Source: Desulfohalobiaceae bacterium S24 (GTDB lineage Bacteria; Desulfobacterota; Desulfovibrionia; Desulfovibrionales; Desulfothermaceae). Taken from it: DNA of 64,000 nt. The notes under the pieces are model-generated. The model ran no database searches. It was not told the DNA's origin and worked only from the letters and a program-made list of their open reading frames with translations. Positions 52,413-61,057 of this stretch are shown one piece after another. The stretch is taken from the NCBI GenBank assembly GCA_011389765.1, contig JAABTT010000003.1:1-64000 (forward strand). Reading direction: 5' to 3'. The first letter of the stretch is position 1, and each line of letters opens with the position of its first letter. The position numbers and the translations under genes are program-made.

Positions 52413-52425
52413 AACACTGTTTTTT

Positions 52426-52893
52426 ATGCGCGACTCCCCCGACACACCCAATCTCTCCTTTTCTCCTGCCCTGCCGGCAAGACGTCTGGGGGAACTCAAA
52501 GACTTGGCCCAGGAGGTGGCAGTCACCTCCTCCGATCTTGAAGGGCAACTTGCCAACAGCACAGCCAAGGCTCTTGGCGATTGCCTGAGATATCTCAACA
52601 GCTACTACTCCAATCTTATAGAAGGACACAAAACCTCGATCCTGGAGATCGAGGACGCTTTGAACAAAAAGTTTTCCCAGGATGGGGAAAGGCGCTATGC
52701 CCAGGAGCTTTGTGAGGAAAAATCCGAGCGTCAAGCCAGAAGGATCGTGAGCCAACTCGCAAGCGAAGGTCTGATCCAGTCCGACAGCCACAGGGCGCCC
52801 TTGCGCATCGCTTTTCCAACGCATGTTCTTCGCTTGTATTTTCCGGATCTGTTTGACCCGTCAGTTCTTGGGGAGCCGAATCAGGGCATTTAA
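52426..52893 (+). CDS. Fic-family protein lacking its catalytic core (internal deletion)
   Basis: A 155-residue product. Residues 1-~92 are the Fic N-terminal region: RRLGELKDLAQEVAVTSSDL, AKALGDCLRYLNSYYSN and LIEGHKTSILEIEDAL. It includes an S-x-x-x-E-G inhibitory motif (SNLIEG). Residues ~97-150 match the C-terminal winged helix of the same family (KSERQARRIVSQLASEGLIQ, SHRAPLRIAFPTHVLRLYF). The ~230 residues between, with HPFxxGNGR, are gone, yet the frame is kept. It cannot AMPylate but might bind DNA or a partner. It may be a decaying gene: neighbours are broken and no clear ribosome site is present. Confidence 0.75.
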   Translation: MRDSPDTPNLSFSPALPARRLGELKDLAQEVAVTSSDLEGQLANSTAKALGDCLRYLNSYYSNLIEGHKTSILEIEDALNKKFSQDGERRYAQELCEEKSERQARRIVSQLASEGLIQSDSHRAPLRIAFPTHVLRLYFPDLFDPSVLGEPNQGI

Positions 52894-53107
52894 GGTATTG
52901 TTTTAATGTTACAATTTTCTCTAGGCTTTTAGTTTCAAAAAATAAATTTAATCTTTACAAATATGTACTTTTAGTATAGTTACCTTTTTCGCAATAGAAT
53001 ATTTTTCGCAAAATACAAGCTATCTTAATTTTTAATTTCAGAGCTCTTTCCAGTGAGCTGAAATTTGAATGAATTTTTGGACACTTTATTGTGAATTATT
53101 TGCAAAT

Positions 53108-53179
53108 CGAGGTTTCAGGTGTCAGATTTTAACGCATTGATATTGTAAATTTTTTCTTTACCTGACACCCGAGACCTCG
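53108..53179. repeat. Inverted repeat CGAGGTTTCAGGTGTCAG
   Basis: Left arm 53108-53125 and right arm 53162-53179 pair over 18 bp with two mismatches around a 36-base AT loop. Part of the 815 bp gene-free spacer 52894-53709. Confidence 0.65.
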
Positions 53180-53200
53180 TATGAAACTTCATTGTTCTTT

Positions 53201-53278
53201 CTCCGTCACCCCGGCGTAGGCCGGGGTCCAGCTCTTACATTTTTAATCTGGATTCCGGCCTACGCCGGAATGACGGAG
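53201..53278. repeat. GC palindromic repeat (CCGGCGTAGGCCGG type)
   Basis: CTCCGTCACCCCGGCGTAGG... and ...CCTACGCCGGAATGACGGAG are 31 bp arms that pair with four mismatches, and each arm holds its own CCGGCGTAGGCCGG-like palindrome. It resembles the widely distributed GTCATTCCGGCCTACGCCGG repeats of many proteobacterial genomes. Confidence 0.75.
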
Positions 53279-53291
53279 GTGGTCGACCAAT

Positions 53292-53355
53292 AGTTTCTTC
53301 ATTGATCAAACTGGCTGGTCCGTCCAGCCAGCGGCCGCGCTGACACCTGTAACCT
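53292..53355. repeat. Dispersed repeat, family E, copy 2
   Basis: AGTTTCTTCATTGATCAAAC and CCGCGCTGACACCTGTAACC match 38604-38735 in the same order, with a shorter middle. Confidence 0.6.
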
Positions 53356-53481
53356 GTGGAATGTCAAATTTTAAATTTAAATCAATCATTTTAGTCAGTT
53401 AACTCTCATGACTGGTACAGGTGTACGAAGTCTGAATTTAGAAAGGAAAAAACAAAAAATACTTTTCATCTGATTTGCTTT

Positions 53482-53560
53482 AATGTGTGAAAGCCTAACT
53501 TACCGCGAGGTAAGGACGGAAAGCCACGGACCTCTTGAAAGACAGCCGGGTTGCCACATT
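53482..53560 (+). ncRNA. Cyclic di-GMP-I (GEMM) riboswitch
   Basis: All core parts are present: closing stem AATGTG/CACATT, stem CTTACC-GCGA-GGTAAG with a GNRA tetraloop, then GGACGGAAAGCCACGGACC, a second stem, and AGACAGCCGGGTTGCCA. GACGGAAAGCCACGG and ACAGCCGGGTTGCC are the conserved c-di-GMP pocket and tetraloop-receptor strands. It lies 150 bp before a GGDEF-EAL gene in the same direction. No clear terminator lies between, so translational control or an unrecognised structure is likely. Direct ATATAAGCTT repeats (53670-53695) sit just before the ATG. Confidence 0.92.
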
Positions 53561-53709
53561 GCTCACCTATTTTAAAAAACCTTCCAGGTGCCTGCACCCT
53601 GCGTTTCATTTTCGGCATACCGTTCTTACATCTCTCCGCGCTTTCACATTCTCAGATCATAGGGATTAATATAAGCTTTTGATATAAGCTTATACAATAA
53701 GGTACCATT

Positions 53710-56700
53710 ATGGAAAATGAACATAAGACAAAAAAGCAGCTTTTGCAGGAGCTGACGGAACTGCGTTCGCAAAATGCCGCACTTGAAAAATCAATCTCCG
53801 GGCATATGTCGGATGATCTTACCATGGATGGTACCTATGGCTATGCCGAAAGTATTCTGGAAACTCTTCGAGACCCCATTCTGGTCCTGGATAAAGACCT
53901 AAAGATAATATCGGCAAACCGCAGCTTTTATACTACCTTTAAAACCACTCCTGAGGAGACCATCGGAAGTTTTATCGATACAGAGATATATCTCGTGGAC
54001 CGGGCAAAATTGGTGCAATGTAATATTCGTGATGTCACTGAGCGCAAGAGGCAGGAACAAGCCCTGCGAGAGAGCGAGAAGAAGTTCCGCACCATATTCA
54101 ACAGTTCCAGCGATGCCATTTTCATTCACGATAGTTCAGGACGGTTTCTGGAAGTGAACGATGTGGCTTGTGAGCGCCTCGGTTATACCCGAGATGAGCT
54201 GCTGGAGATGACCTTGATGGATATCGACACCCCGGAGGCGGCCAGAATTGTGCCAGATAATATACGACATCTGCATCAAGAGGGCTTTATATCTCTTGAG
54301 ACTGTTCATCAACGAAAGGACGGACAACAATTCCCCGTTGAAATAACCAGTAGCCTGATAGATTATAAGGGCGAGACCTGGGTTTTGAGCACTGTCCGGG
54401 ACATTACAGAACGCAGGCAGGCAGAAAAGGAGCTGCAGAGATATCAGCACCTCCTGAACAAGTCTCAGGAAATCGCGCATCTGGGGAGCTGGGAGGTTGA
54501 CGTGGCCTCTGGGAGGCTTACCTGGTCCGACGAGACCTATCGCATCTTCGGGCTCGAGCCTCAGGAAGCGGAGATCACCTATGAAACGTTTCTCCAATTT
54601 ATCCCTCCGGAGGATCGTGTTGCCGTGGACTCCGCATACATGGAATCCATCCGCATGAACAAGGACACCTTTGAGACCGAATTCCGCATAATCCGTGAGC
54701 GGGACGGTGGTATCCGTACAGTATTCGAGAAATTCTATCATATAAGGGATGATTCTGGGAACATTGTCCGGTCGGCAGGCATGATTCAGGATATCACTGA
54801 GCAAAAGCAAAAAGAGAGAGAAATCAAGGAGAGGGAAGAGGAATTACAAATCATATTCAACACAGTGGAGTCCGGTATCATCCTTGTTGATAAAGATGGC
54901 TGTATCATCCAAACCAACAAAACAATGACGGAGATGCTCCGATACGATCATGAGGATATTATCGGATCGAAGTATATGGATTACGTGTATGAGTCGGAGA
55001 CAGAGGCGGCCGATACTAAAATGCGTCAGCTAATGAATCGGGAGTTGGACTCTGTGCATCTGGAACGTCGGTATCAGCGAAGCGATGGTGCGACATTTTG
55101 GGGCAGTCTGTCTGGAAGGCGGCTCTATTATCCGGATGGTACCTTTTGGGGGCTTGTTGGGGCTATTACCGATATCACTGAACTGAAGCAGGCTGAAGGA
55201 GCCTTACGCCAATCGGAGAGCTACTACCGAACCATATTCGAGACCTCTGGCTCGGCAATGCTCATTACTGAAGAGGACACCACCATATCCCTGGCCAGCT
55301 CGAACTTCGAAGAGCTGTCAGGATACTCCAAGCACGAGATCGAGGGGAAAAAATCCTGGACCGAGTTCGTGCATCCGGATGATGTGGAGTGGATGAAGAA
55401 AAATCACTATTTGCGACGGCGTGACTCGCACGCAGCCCCCCGTAATTATGAGTTCCGCTTTCTGGATCATAATGGAGCGGTGCGTCACGGCTATCTGACA
55501 GTCGGCATGATCCCTGACACTGCACAGAGTGTTTTTTCCCTTATAGACATTACCGAGCGCAAGCAGGCGGAGGAGCGCTTGCGGACCGCCCACGCCAAGG
55601 TGGACACTTTGGTGCAGTTAAGTGCCGATGGGCTCATAGTGCTGGACCAGGATGGGACAATCCTCTTCCTCAACCCTGCGGCCGCTGAGATGCTGGGGCG
55701 GGAGAAGGCCGAGCTTTTGGGAGAGCAGTTTGGACATCCCCTCATTCCAGGCTCAGACACTGAGATAGAACTTCTCTCCAACTCCGGGGAAACCAGAGTG
55801 GTGGAGCTTCGGGGCAGGGAGACGGAGTGGAACGGGCAGACCGCCCTTTTAATATCATTACGGGATATTACAGAACGTAAGCGAGCCGAAGAAAGAATCT
55901 ATTACCTGGCCTATTACGACGAGCTGACAGATCTGCCCAACAGGAGGCTGTTTCATGAGCGGCTGAAGGAGGTTACTGCTCGATGTGAATATTTCGGTGA
56001 CGGTGGCGTTGTGTTTCGGGTGGATATGACCAGGCTCAGGGAGGTGAACGACACCTTGGGGCAACAGGCCGGAGACGGGCTTATAAGAGAAATAGCGCGG
56101 CGCTTAGGTGACACAGTAGGTGAGGAAGACACAGTGGCCCGTATCTCCGGAGGCGAGTTCATGGTCTTATCAGAAGGAAGGGTTACTGATGAGAGAGCCT
56201 ACAATCTCGGGGTGCGCATTCTGGAGCGAATTGGTCGGGAGCTCGAAATGTCCGGCAGGCTGGTCTACCCGGAAGTCAATATCGGGTATACCCTGTTTCC
56301 GCAAAGGGGGACGGATCCGGACACCCTGATCAAGCAGGGAGATATAGCCTTGAGCGAGGCCAAGAAAAGCGCCCACAGAATTCAGGAATTTACAGGGCAA
56401 GAGGATTGGATATCCCGACAGTTTCATTTGGAACACGATTTAAAAAAAGCCCTGACGAACAAGGAGTTCTTTCTCTGCTATCAGACGCAGATCGATCTCC
56501 GAACCGGCCGCATTGTGGGCCTGGAAGCTTTGCTCCGCTGGGCGCATCCCCAAAGGGGAATCGTCTCACCCGGGGAATTCATTCCAGTTCTGGAGCACAC
56601 AGGAATGATCGCGGCAGCGGACGAGTGGGTCATTCATAGGGTGTGCAAACAGCTAGGATCCTGGCAGGAGAGGGGCATCTTTATGAAGACCGCGGTAAAT

Positions 56701-57174
56701 CTTTCAGCTCGGGAGTTGAGCAACGACGCAATCATTGAGGTGGTCAGGACAGCCTTGAACGAGAATAAACTGCAAGCAGGCAATCTGGAGGTAGAGATCA
56801 CTGAGACGGGCCTGATGGAGAACGTAAAGCGGACTTCACGGATTCTGCAAACATTTTCCAGCTGGGGGGTACGGGTGGCCTTGGACGATTTCGGGACAGG
56901 CTATTCCAGTTTGAGTTACCTGCAAAAGCTGCCCATCAATACCATTAAGATCGACAAGGAGTTCGTGGATGGCCTGCCGGAGAAAGAGGATTCCGTGACT
57001 CTGGTGCAGACGATTATCGCCATGGCCCACAATATGGGCAAGGAGGTTCTGGCTGAAGGTGTTGAGCGTGAAGAGCAGAGGCAAAAACTTATCGATCTTG
57101 GCTGCGACTATGGCCAGGGATTTTTGTGGAGCCGCCCACAGCCAGTTGAAAGCCTGTCACTCATGGGAGTTTGA
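53710..57174 (+). CDS. Multi-PAS GGDEF-EAL protein (probable c-di-GMP phosphodiesterase)
   Basis: A 1154-residue protein without clear membrane segments. A short coiled coil is followed by about six PAS/PAC units to ~725 (for example FNSSSDAIFIHDSSGRFLEV, AHLGSWEVDVASGRLTW, FNTVESGIILVDKDGCI). GGDEF (~735-890) and EAL (~905-1150) come next. The GGDEF motif is RISGGEF: the metal-binding Asp/Glu at the third position is Gly, so cyclase activity is very unlikely. EAL residues are intact: GLEALLRW near 937, EVEITETGLM, LDDFGTGYSSLSYL near 1057 and AEGVEREEQ. A c-di-GMP-I riboswitch precedes it, which would couple its synthesis to its substrate. The PAS array could bind haem, flavin or other ligands. 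Confidence 0.93.
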   Translation: MENEHKTKKQLLQELTELRSQNAALEKSISGHMSDDLTMDGTYGYAESILETLRDPILVLDKDLKIISANRSFYTTFKTTPEETIGSFIDTEIYLVDRAKLVQCNIRDVTERKRQEQALRESEKKFRTIFNSSSDAIFIHDSSGRFLEVNDVACERLGYTRDELLEMTLMDIDTPEAARIVPDNIRHLHQEGFISLETVHQRKDGQQFPVEITSSLIDYKGETWVLSTVRDITERRQAEKELQRYQHLLNKSQEIAHLGSWEVDVASGRLTWSDETYRIFGLEPQEAEITYETFLQFIPPEDRVAVDSAYMESIRMNKDTFETEFRIIRERDGGIRTVFEKFYHIRDDSGNIVRSAGMIQDITEQKQKEREIKEREEELQIIFNTVESGIILVDKDGCIIQTNKTMTEMLRYDHEDIIGSKYMDYVYESETEAADTKMRQLMNRELDSVHLERRYQRSDGATFWGSLSGRRLYYPDGTFWGLVGAITDITELKQAEGALRQSESYYRTIFETSGSAMLITEEDTTISLASSNFEELSGYSKHEIEGKKSWTEFVHPDDVEWMKKNHYLRRRDSHAAPRNYEFRFLDHNGAVRHGYLTVGMIPDTAQSVFSLIDITERKQAEERLRTAHAKVDTLVQLSADGLIVLDQDGTILFLNPAAAEMLGREKAELLGEQFGHPLIPGSDTEIELLSNSGETRVVELRGRETEWNGQTALLISLRDITERKRAEERIYYLAYYDELTDLPNRRLFHERLKEVTARCEYFGDGGVVFRVDMTRLREVNDTLGQQAGDGLIREIARRLGDTVGEEDTVARISGGEFMVLSEGRVTDERAYNLGVRILERIGRELEMSGRLVYPEVNIGYTLFPQRGTDPDTLIKQGDIALSEAKKSAHRIQEFTGQEDWISRQFHLEHDLKKALTNKEFFLCYQTQIDLRTGRIVGLEALLRWAHPQRGIVSPGEFIPVLEHTGMIAAADEWVIHRVCKQLGSWQERGIFMKTAVNLSARELSNDAIIEVVRTALNENKLQAGNLEVEITETGLMENVKRTSRILQTFSSWGVRVALDDFGTGYSSLSYLQKLPINTIKIDKEFVDGLPEKEDSVTLVQTIIAMAHNMGKEVLAEGVEREEQRQKLIDLGCDYGQGFLWSRPQPVESLSLMGV

Positions 57175-57209
57175 GCTGTGCCCAGCATTGCTCATACCAG
57201 AAAAGCATT

Positions 57210-57301
57210 AAGTATACTGATCCAATTTTGTTTTTTTCGACAAGGACTGCTGATTCAAAGGTTCCTGGTATTTACAACACCTAAGTTGGATCAGTATACT
57301 T
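57210..57301 (-). mobile_element. MITE-like element with ATACTGATCCAA terminal inverted repeats, copy 2
   Basis: AAGTATACTGATCCAA and TTGGATCAGTATACTT bound a 92 bp element whose interior is the reverse complement of the 16147-16240 copy (CGACAAGGACTGCTGATTC, AAAGGTTCCTGGTATTT). It lies between the two convergent genes ending at 57174 and 57339. Confidence 0.78.
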
Positions 57302-57338
57302 GAAAAAATGAAATGCAAGTTGAACCTGTCCATAACAA

Positions 57339-58820
57339 TCATCTAAGCCGGTCATAGCCATTGGGGTTCCTCCTTGGAAAAACCCGGTTGCCGGATTCCG
57401 TGAACTGCTTCCAGTAGGTATGCTCCTGCCAGGTGAATCCCCCGGGCTTGCAGGGCCAGATGGAGTTGTTCTGCAACAGCGGCTCCTCCTCGATCGAATA
57501 TTGAGAACAACTCTTGGCTTTTTCAAACAAAGAGCTCCCCGGTATCGGAGTATACTGGGCCAGATGCGGCCGAATCCTGTGCCGGTGTGCAAAACGAACC
57601 GCCCGGACCACCTCCTCCCCGTCCTGCTCCGGCAGACCGAACAAAATATAGGCTCCGATCTGTTCCGTCTTGAAACCGGCGGCTAACAAATTAGCCAGCC
57701 CCTCTTCCCAGTCCTGTAAGGAGAGTTTCCGGTCCGCCCGATTTGAAAAGTCGGCGCTCTCCAGACCGAGGCGGACCGTCTTCAAGCCGGCAGTATGCAG
57801 GAGCTTGCACAAAGCAGGAGTCAGATAGCGCACATGCATAGCGTTGGGGGCGTGCAGCCTGACCCCGGGATCTGCCGTGAATCGTTTGAGCAGAGGGTCC
57901 AGCCAGGTCTCCGGCCGGATGAGCAGGGCATCGTCATAAAAGGCAAAATCCCGCACGCCCCGGTCGATCTCTGTCTGCAGTTCCGTCCGGAGGGCCCCAA
58001 ACGAGCGCTGCAGAAACCCTGGATTCAACACATCGCTGGCGCAGTAGGCGCAGTGAAACGGACACCCCTTTGATCCCAGGATAATGGAGAAAGGAGGGTC
58101 GGGATAGCAGTCCAGGGCCGGACCGGCCGGCAGCGGTTCGGGGATGGCAGGAACGGGCCGCTCCAGCAGCTCCCAGACCTGCTTCCAGTTCCCGGGATGC
58201 TCCAAGGGACCGCTGATAATCAGATCCGCGCCTGAATGCACCTCGGCATGCTCCCGGCACAGGCTGGCATAGATCCCGCCCAGAATCACCGGCGTCCCGG
58301 GGAAGGCCTTACGTACCAGGTCGATGATCGTCAGAACCCCGGGATACCAGTAGGTCATGATGGAGGTGATGAAGATGCAATCCGGTTGGGGCTGCAAAAG
58401 ACGGAGAGCCCCGGCAACGGCTTCATAGGAAAGACCGTACCGGCTGTAATGCCTGGGAACTGACTGCAGGCATTCCGGCTTTTCCATCCGCAGCTTCGGG
58501 TAGGCCCCGGTGCCGAAACGCGATCGTCCGGGCCACCGGACATCCGACCACATGGGATCGAGGCAGTCCAGAAGGGCCACCTCGGCTCCGGCCTCCCGCA
58601 TCAAGCCCAGGCAGGTCAAGAGACCGGCCGGCCGGGACCAGAAGTCATAGGCCGCAAAATCATAGATCCAGGGATTGATTCCGAGAATGCGGAGGCGATC
58701 ACCGCTTCTGACCAGGGATGGCGTGTATTCAGGGGAGGATGTCCAGATAATCTTCGGCCACTTGGGCTTCTGCTGATTCAGGGCAGAACTCGAGGATTTG
58801 CTGGAACCATTTTTTGGCAT
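57339..58820 (-). CDS. B12-binding-type radical SAM protein
   Basis: A 493-residue protein. An N-terminal Rossmann-like region (LRILGINPWIYDFAAYDFWS, VALLDCLDPMW, TPVILGGIYASLCREHAE) resembles the cobalamin-binding fold of this superfamily. The [4Fe-4S] motif is in GSKGCPFHCAYCASD near residue 255, followed by IDRGVRDFAFYDDALLI and GLKTVRLGLESAD. The product is not predictable; members methylate or rearrange lipids, antibiotics or tRNA. ATG 58820 overlaps the preceding TPR gene by 92 bp and has GGGGGA upstream. No other ATG/GTG/TTG start fits nearer the junction. Confidence 0.88.
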   Translation of the reverse strand: MPKNGSSKSSSSALNQQKPKWPKIIWTSSPEYTPSLVRSGDRLRILGINPWIYDFAAYDFWSRPAGLLTCLGLMREAGAEVALLDCLDPMWSDVRWPGRSRFGTGAYPKLRMEKPECLQSVPRHYSRYGLSYEAVAGALRLLQPQPDCIFITSIMTYWYPGVLTIIDLVRKAFPGTPVILGGIYASLCREHAEVHSGADLIISGPLEHPGNWKQVWELLERPVPAIPEPLPAGPALDCYPDPPFSIILGSKGCPFHCAYCASDVLNPGFLQRSFGALRTELQTEIDRGVRDFAFYDDALLIRPETWLDPLLKRFTADPGVRLHAPNAMHVRYLTPALCKLLHTAGLKTVRLGLESADFSNRADRKLSLQDWEEGLANLLAAGFKTEQIGAYILFGLPEQDGEEVVRAVRFAHRHRIRPHLAQYTPIPGSSLFEKAKSCSQYSIEEEPLLQNNSIWPCKPGGFTWQEHTYWKQFTESGNRVFPRRNPNGYDRLR

Positions 58821-59532
58821 GTCTCTTGTCCCCCAAACGGAGGTAATTTTCAGCCAGAGGCAGCATGACTTTGCAATTGTTGGGATTTTTAATCAGCCCT
58901 TCCTGCAGCAAGGCCACGGCCTCGGAAATATGTCCCTGCTCCAGTCTGTCGTTTGCCAGGAGCAAAATCGCCGGGGCAAAGCCCTCATTCTTTTCCAGGG
59001 CGAGCTGGGCGTACTCCTGAGCCAAGTCGTCCCGGCCCTGATTTTGAAACATCCTGGCCAGATTATAGGCCGGATACTCCGGGGTCAGATAGGTGGGCAC
59101 GTCCAGAGCCCTTTGCAAGGCATCCTCGGCCTCGGCATACTTTTCCTGCTCAATCAAGGTCCGCCCGAGGTTGTTCCAGGCTTCTCCATAATCCGGATTC
59201 AGCTTCACGGCCTCCTGAAAGGCATCAACCGCCTTGGGAAATTCTTTGAGCTGCATTTGGACAAGCCCCATCAAAAAATGAAATTCCGGTTTTTGGGCGG
59301 CTCGATCCTCGATTGTCAGGAGCTCTTTCAGACCTTTCCGGGGCTGTTCATTCTGCAGATAGGATTTGCAGAGATCCATCCTGGCCTGCACTTCCTGTTC
59401 TTGCCTTGGGTCCCCGTTTTCCAGCCAGGCACAGCCGGGTACAAGCAAAACCAGCAGCGCAAACACCAGACAATACCGGGATACCGGGCGGATAAGGCCG
59501 GCCTGTCGGGAAGGAAAAAGGACATCGAACAT
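58729..59532 (-). CDS. TPR lipoprotein (PilF/NlpI-like)
   Basis: About 267 residues from ATG 59532. A signal with positively charged start ends in a lipobox (ALLVLLVPGCAW, Cys ~33), so it is probably anchored in the outer membrane. Several TPR units follow (FPKAVDAFQEAVKLNPDYGE, AWNNLGRTLIEQEKYAEAED, EAVALLQEGLIKNPNN, HAKKWFQQILEFCPESAEAQ). TPR lipoproteins assist pilus or envelope assembly. The first codons lie in a GTTCGATGTTCGATG-type intergenic repeat, so the annotated start may have been supplied by the repeat. It is downstream of hisG and overlaps the radical SAM gene. Confidence 0.85.
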   Translation of the reverse strand: MFDVLFPSRQAGLIRPVSRYCLVFALLVLLVPGCAWLENGDPRQEQEVQARMDLCKSYLQNEQPRKGLKELLTIEDRAAQKPEFHFLMGLVQMQLKEFPKAVDAFQEAVKLNPDYGEAWNNLGRTLIEQEKYAEAEDALQRALDVPTYLTPEYPAYNLARMFQNQGRDDLAQEYAQLALEKNEGFAPAILLLANDRLEQGHISEAVALLQEGLIKNPNNCKVMLPLAENYLRLGDKRHAKKWFQQILEFCPESAEAQVAEDYLDILP

Positions 59533-59580
59533 CGAACGTCGAACTTTGAATGGTGAATGAAGAAAATTGAAATGTCTGAA
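59521..59580 (-). repeat. Intergenic repeat of GTTCGATGTTCGATG type
   Basis: On the minus strand, TTCATTCACCATTCAAAG is followed by GTTCGACGTTCGATGTTCG. The unit is a common kind of spacer repeat; here it runs into the first codons of the TPR gene. Confidence 0.5.
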
Positions 59581-59656
59581 GGTATTCAATGCTGATCTGC
59601 TGAATGATTTCATATGAAAGCTTTGATCCTGTGTCGTAAGCCGTTAACGTTCAGCC

Positions 59657-60538
59657 TTATATCACTTTATTCAAAGGATACTCAATAATGCCTTCCACCC
59701 CGATGATCATGAGCTCCGGCACGAGATCGCGCACGATGTTCTCGTCAACAACAATTTCAATGGACACCCAGCCTTTCTGGCGCAGCCCGGCCATAGTCGG
59801 CGAAGTGATGCTCGGCAGCAGATTGAGAACCACCTCAAGATCCGACTCCCGGACATTCATCTTCAGACCGACCATTTTTTCCGCCCGCAGAGCCCCTTGA
59901 AGCAAAACATTCATCTGTTGAATCTTCTTTTTCTTCCAGGGCTCTTCCCAAGCATTTTTATTCGCGATCAAGCGGGTGGACGTCACGAGCAGCTCGGCAA
60001 TGATCCGGAGACCGTGGGCCTTAATGGTGGTGCCGGTTTCCGTGACTTCCACAATGGCATCAGCCAGCCCGGAAACCACCTTGGCCTCGGTTGCACCCCA
60101 GGAAAACTCCACTTCAACAGGAATCTCCGCATTCTGAAAATAGGTCCTGGTAAAATGCTCCAGTTCCGTTGCGATCTTTTTGCCCGCCAAATCTTCCGGG
60201 CGCTGATAGGGCGAATTCCCGGCCACAGCCAAAACCCAGCGGGCCGGGCGGTTGCTGGTTTTGGAATAAACCAACTCTGAAACCGTGAGCACCTCAGCCT
60301 CATTTTCCAAAATCCAATCTTTCCCGGTCAAGCCCACATCCAGGGTCCCGTCCTCTATATAGACCGGCATTTCCTGGGCCCGGCATAAACTGCATTGAAT
60401 CTCGGGATCATTGATATCCGGGAAATAATTCCGGTCATGCAGCTTGATTTTCCAGCCGGAATTTTCAAACAGCTTGATGGTGGCATCCTGGAGAGATCCC
60501 TTGGGCACTCCGAGCTTCAAAATTGAGGATCTATCCAT
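59657..60538 (-). CDS. hisG: ATP phosphoribosyltransferase (long form)
   Basis: First step of histidine synthesis, ATP plus PRPP. The 293 residues match the long HisG with a C-terminal ACT-like histidine-sensing domain. [20 protein letters not shown] opens it, [16 protein letters not shown] follows near 88, [20 protein letters not shown] near 145 and [14 protein letters not shown] is the PRPP loop. [20 protein letters not shown] belongs to the regulatory domain. It overlaps hisI by 8 bp on the same strand. Confidence 0.97.
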   Translation of the reverse strand: MDRSSILKLGVPKGSLQDATIKLFENSGWKIKLHDRNYFPDINDPEIQCSLCRAQEMPVYIEDGTLDVGLTGKDWILENEAEVLTVSELVYSKTSNRPARWVLAVAGNSPYQRPEDLAGKKIATELEHFTRTYFQNAEIPVEVEFSWGATEAKVVSGLADAIVEVTETGTTIKAHGLRIIAELLVTSTRLIANKNAWEEPWKKKKIQQMNVLLQGALRAEKMVGLKMNVRESDLEVVLNLLPSITSPTMAGLRQKGWVSIEIVVDENIVRDLVPELMIIGVEGIIEYPLNKVI

Positions 60539-60911
60539 TGTCGTACACCTCCTTTGGATCGAACACCAGGGGCTGACACACCCAGCTCTCGTTGTGTCCT
60601 ATCTGATGAAAAAAACAACTCCTGTACCCCTTGTGGCAGGCGGCTCCGCCGACCTGTTGCACCCTGAGCAGAATCGTATCCTGATCACAGTCCAAAAAGA
60701 CCTGTTTCACAATTTGAACATGCCCGGAGCTTTCACCTTTATGCCAGATCTTGCTTCGGCTCCGGCTGTAATAATGCGCTTCGCCGCTGGCAAGCGTCAG
60801 CTCCCAGGCCTCCGGGTTCATGTAGGCCAGCATGAGGACATCCCCGCTTGCATCGTCCTGGACAATGGCCGGCAGCAAGCCGCCCCCTTTTTGAAAATCC
60901 GGAGTCTTCAT
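60531..60911 (-). CDS. hisI: Phosphoribosyl-AMP cyclohydrolase
   Basis: Third step of histidine synthesis. The 126 residues contain [40 protein letters not shown] and the zinc/magnesium motif [20 protein letters not shown] followed by KGYRSCFF. It has no fused HisE pyrophosphohydrolase domain. The start at ATG 60911 ([10 protein letters not shown]) has no good ribosome site; a longer frame to 60998 adds an unlikely Gly/Arg-rich leader. hisI-hisG is thus a two-gene his fragment downstream of rlmN. Confidence 0.95.
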   Translation of the reverse strand: MKTPDFQKGGGLLPAIVQDDASGDVLMLAYMNPEAWELTLASGEAHYYSRSRSKIWHKGESSGHVQIVKQVFLDCDQDTILLRVQQVGGAACHKGYRSCFFHQIGHNESWVCQPLVFDPKEVYDNG

Positions 60912-61057
60912 AAAAAAATTCAAAGCAATTTTTTTATCTATTTCGTTTCCACGGCCTGTCGCGAACCCACCTTCTGAGCCCGGCATTCTCCTCCCCACTC
61001 TCTCACTCTCTCACTTTCTTCTCCCGCTGTCTTTGCCGACGTCCGACCTCCGAAGTC

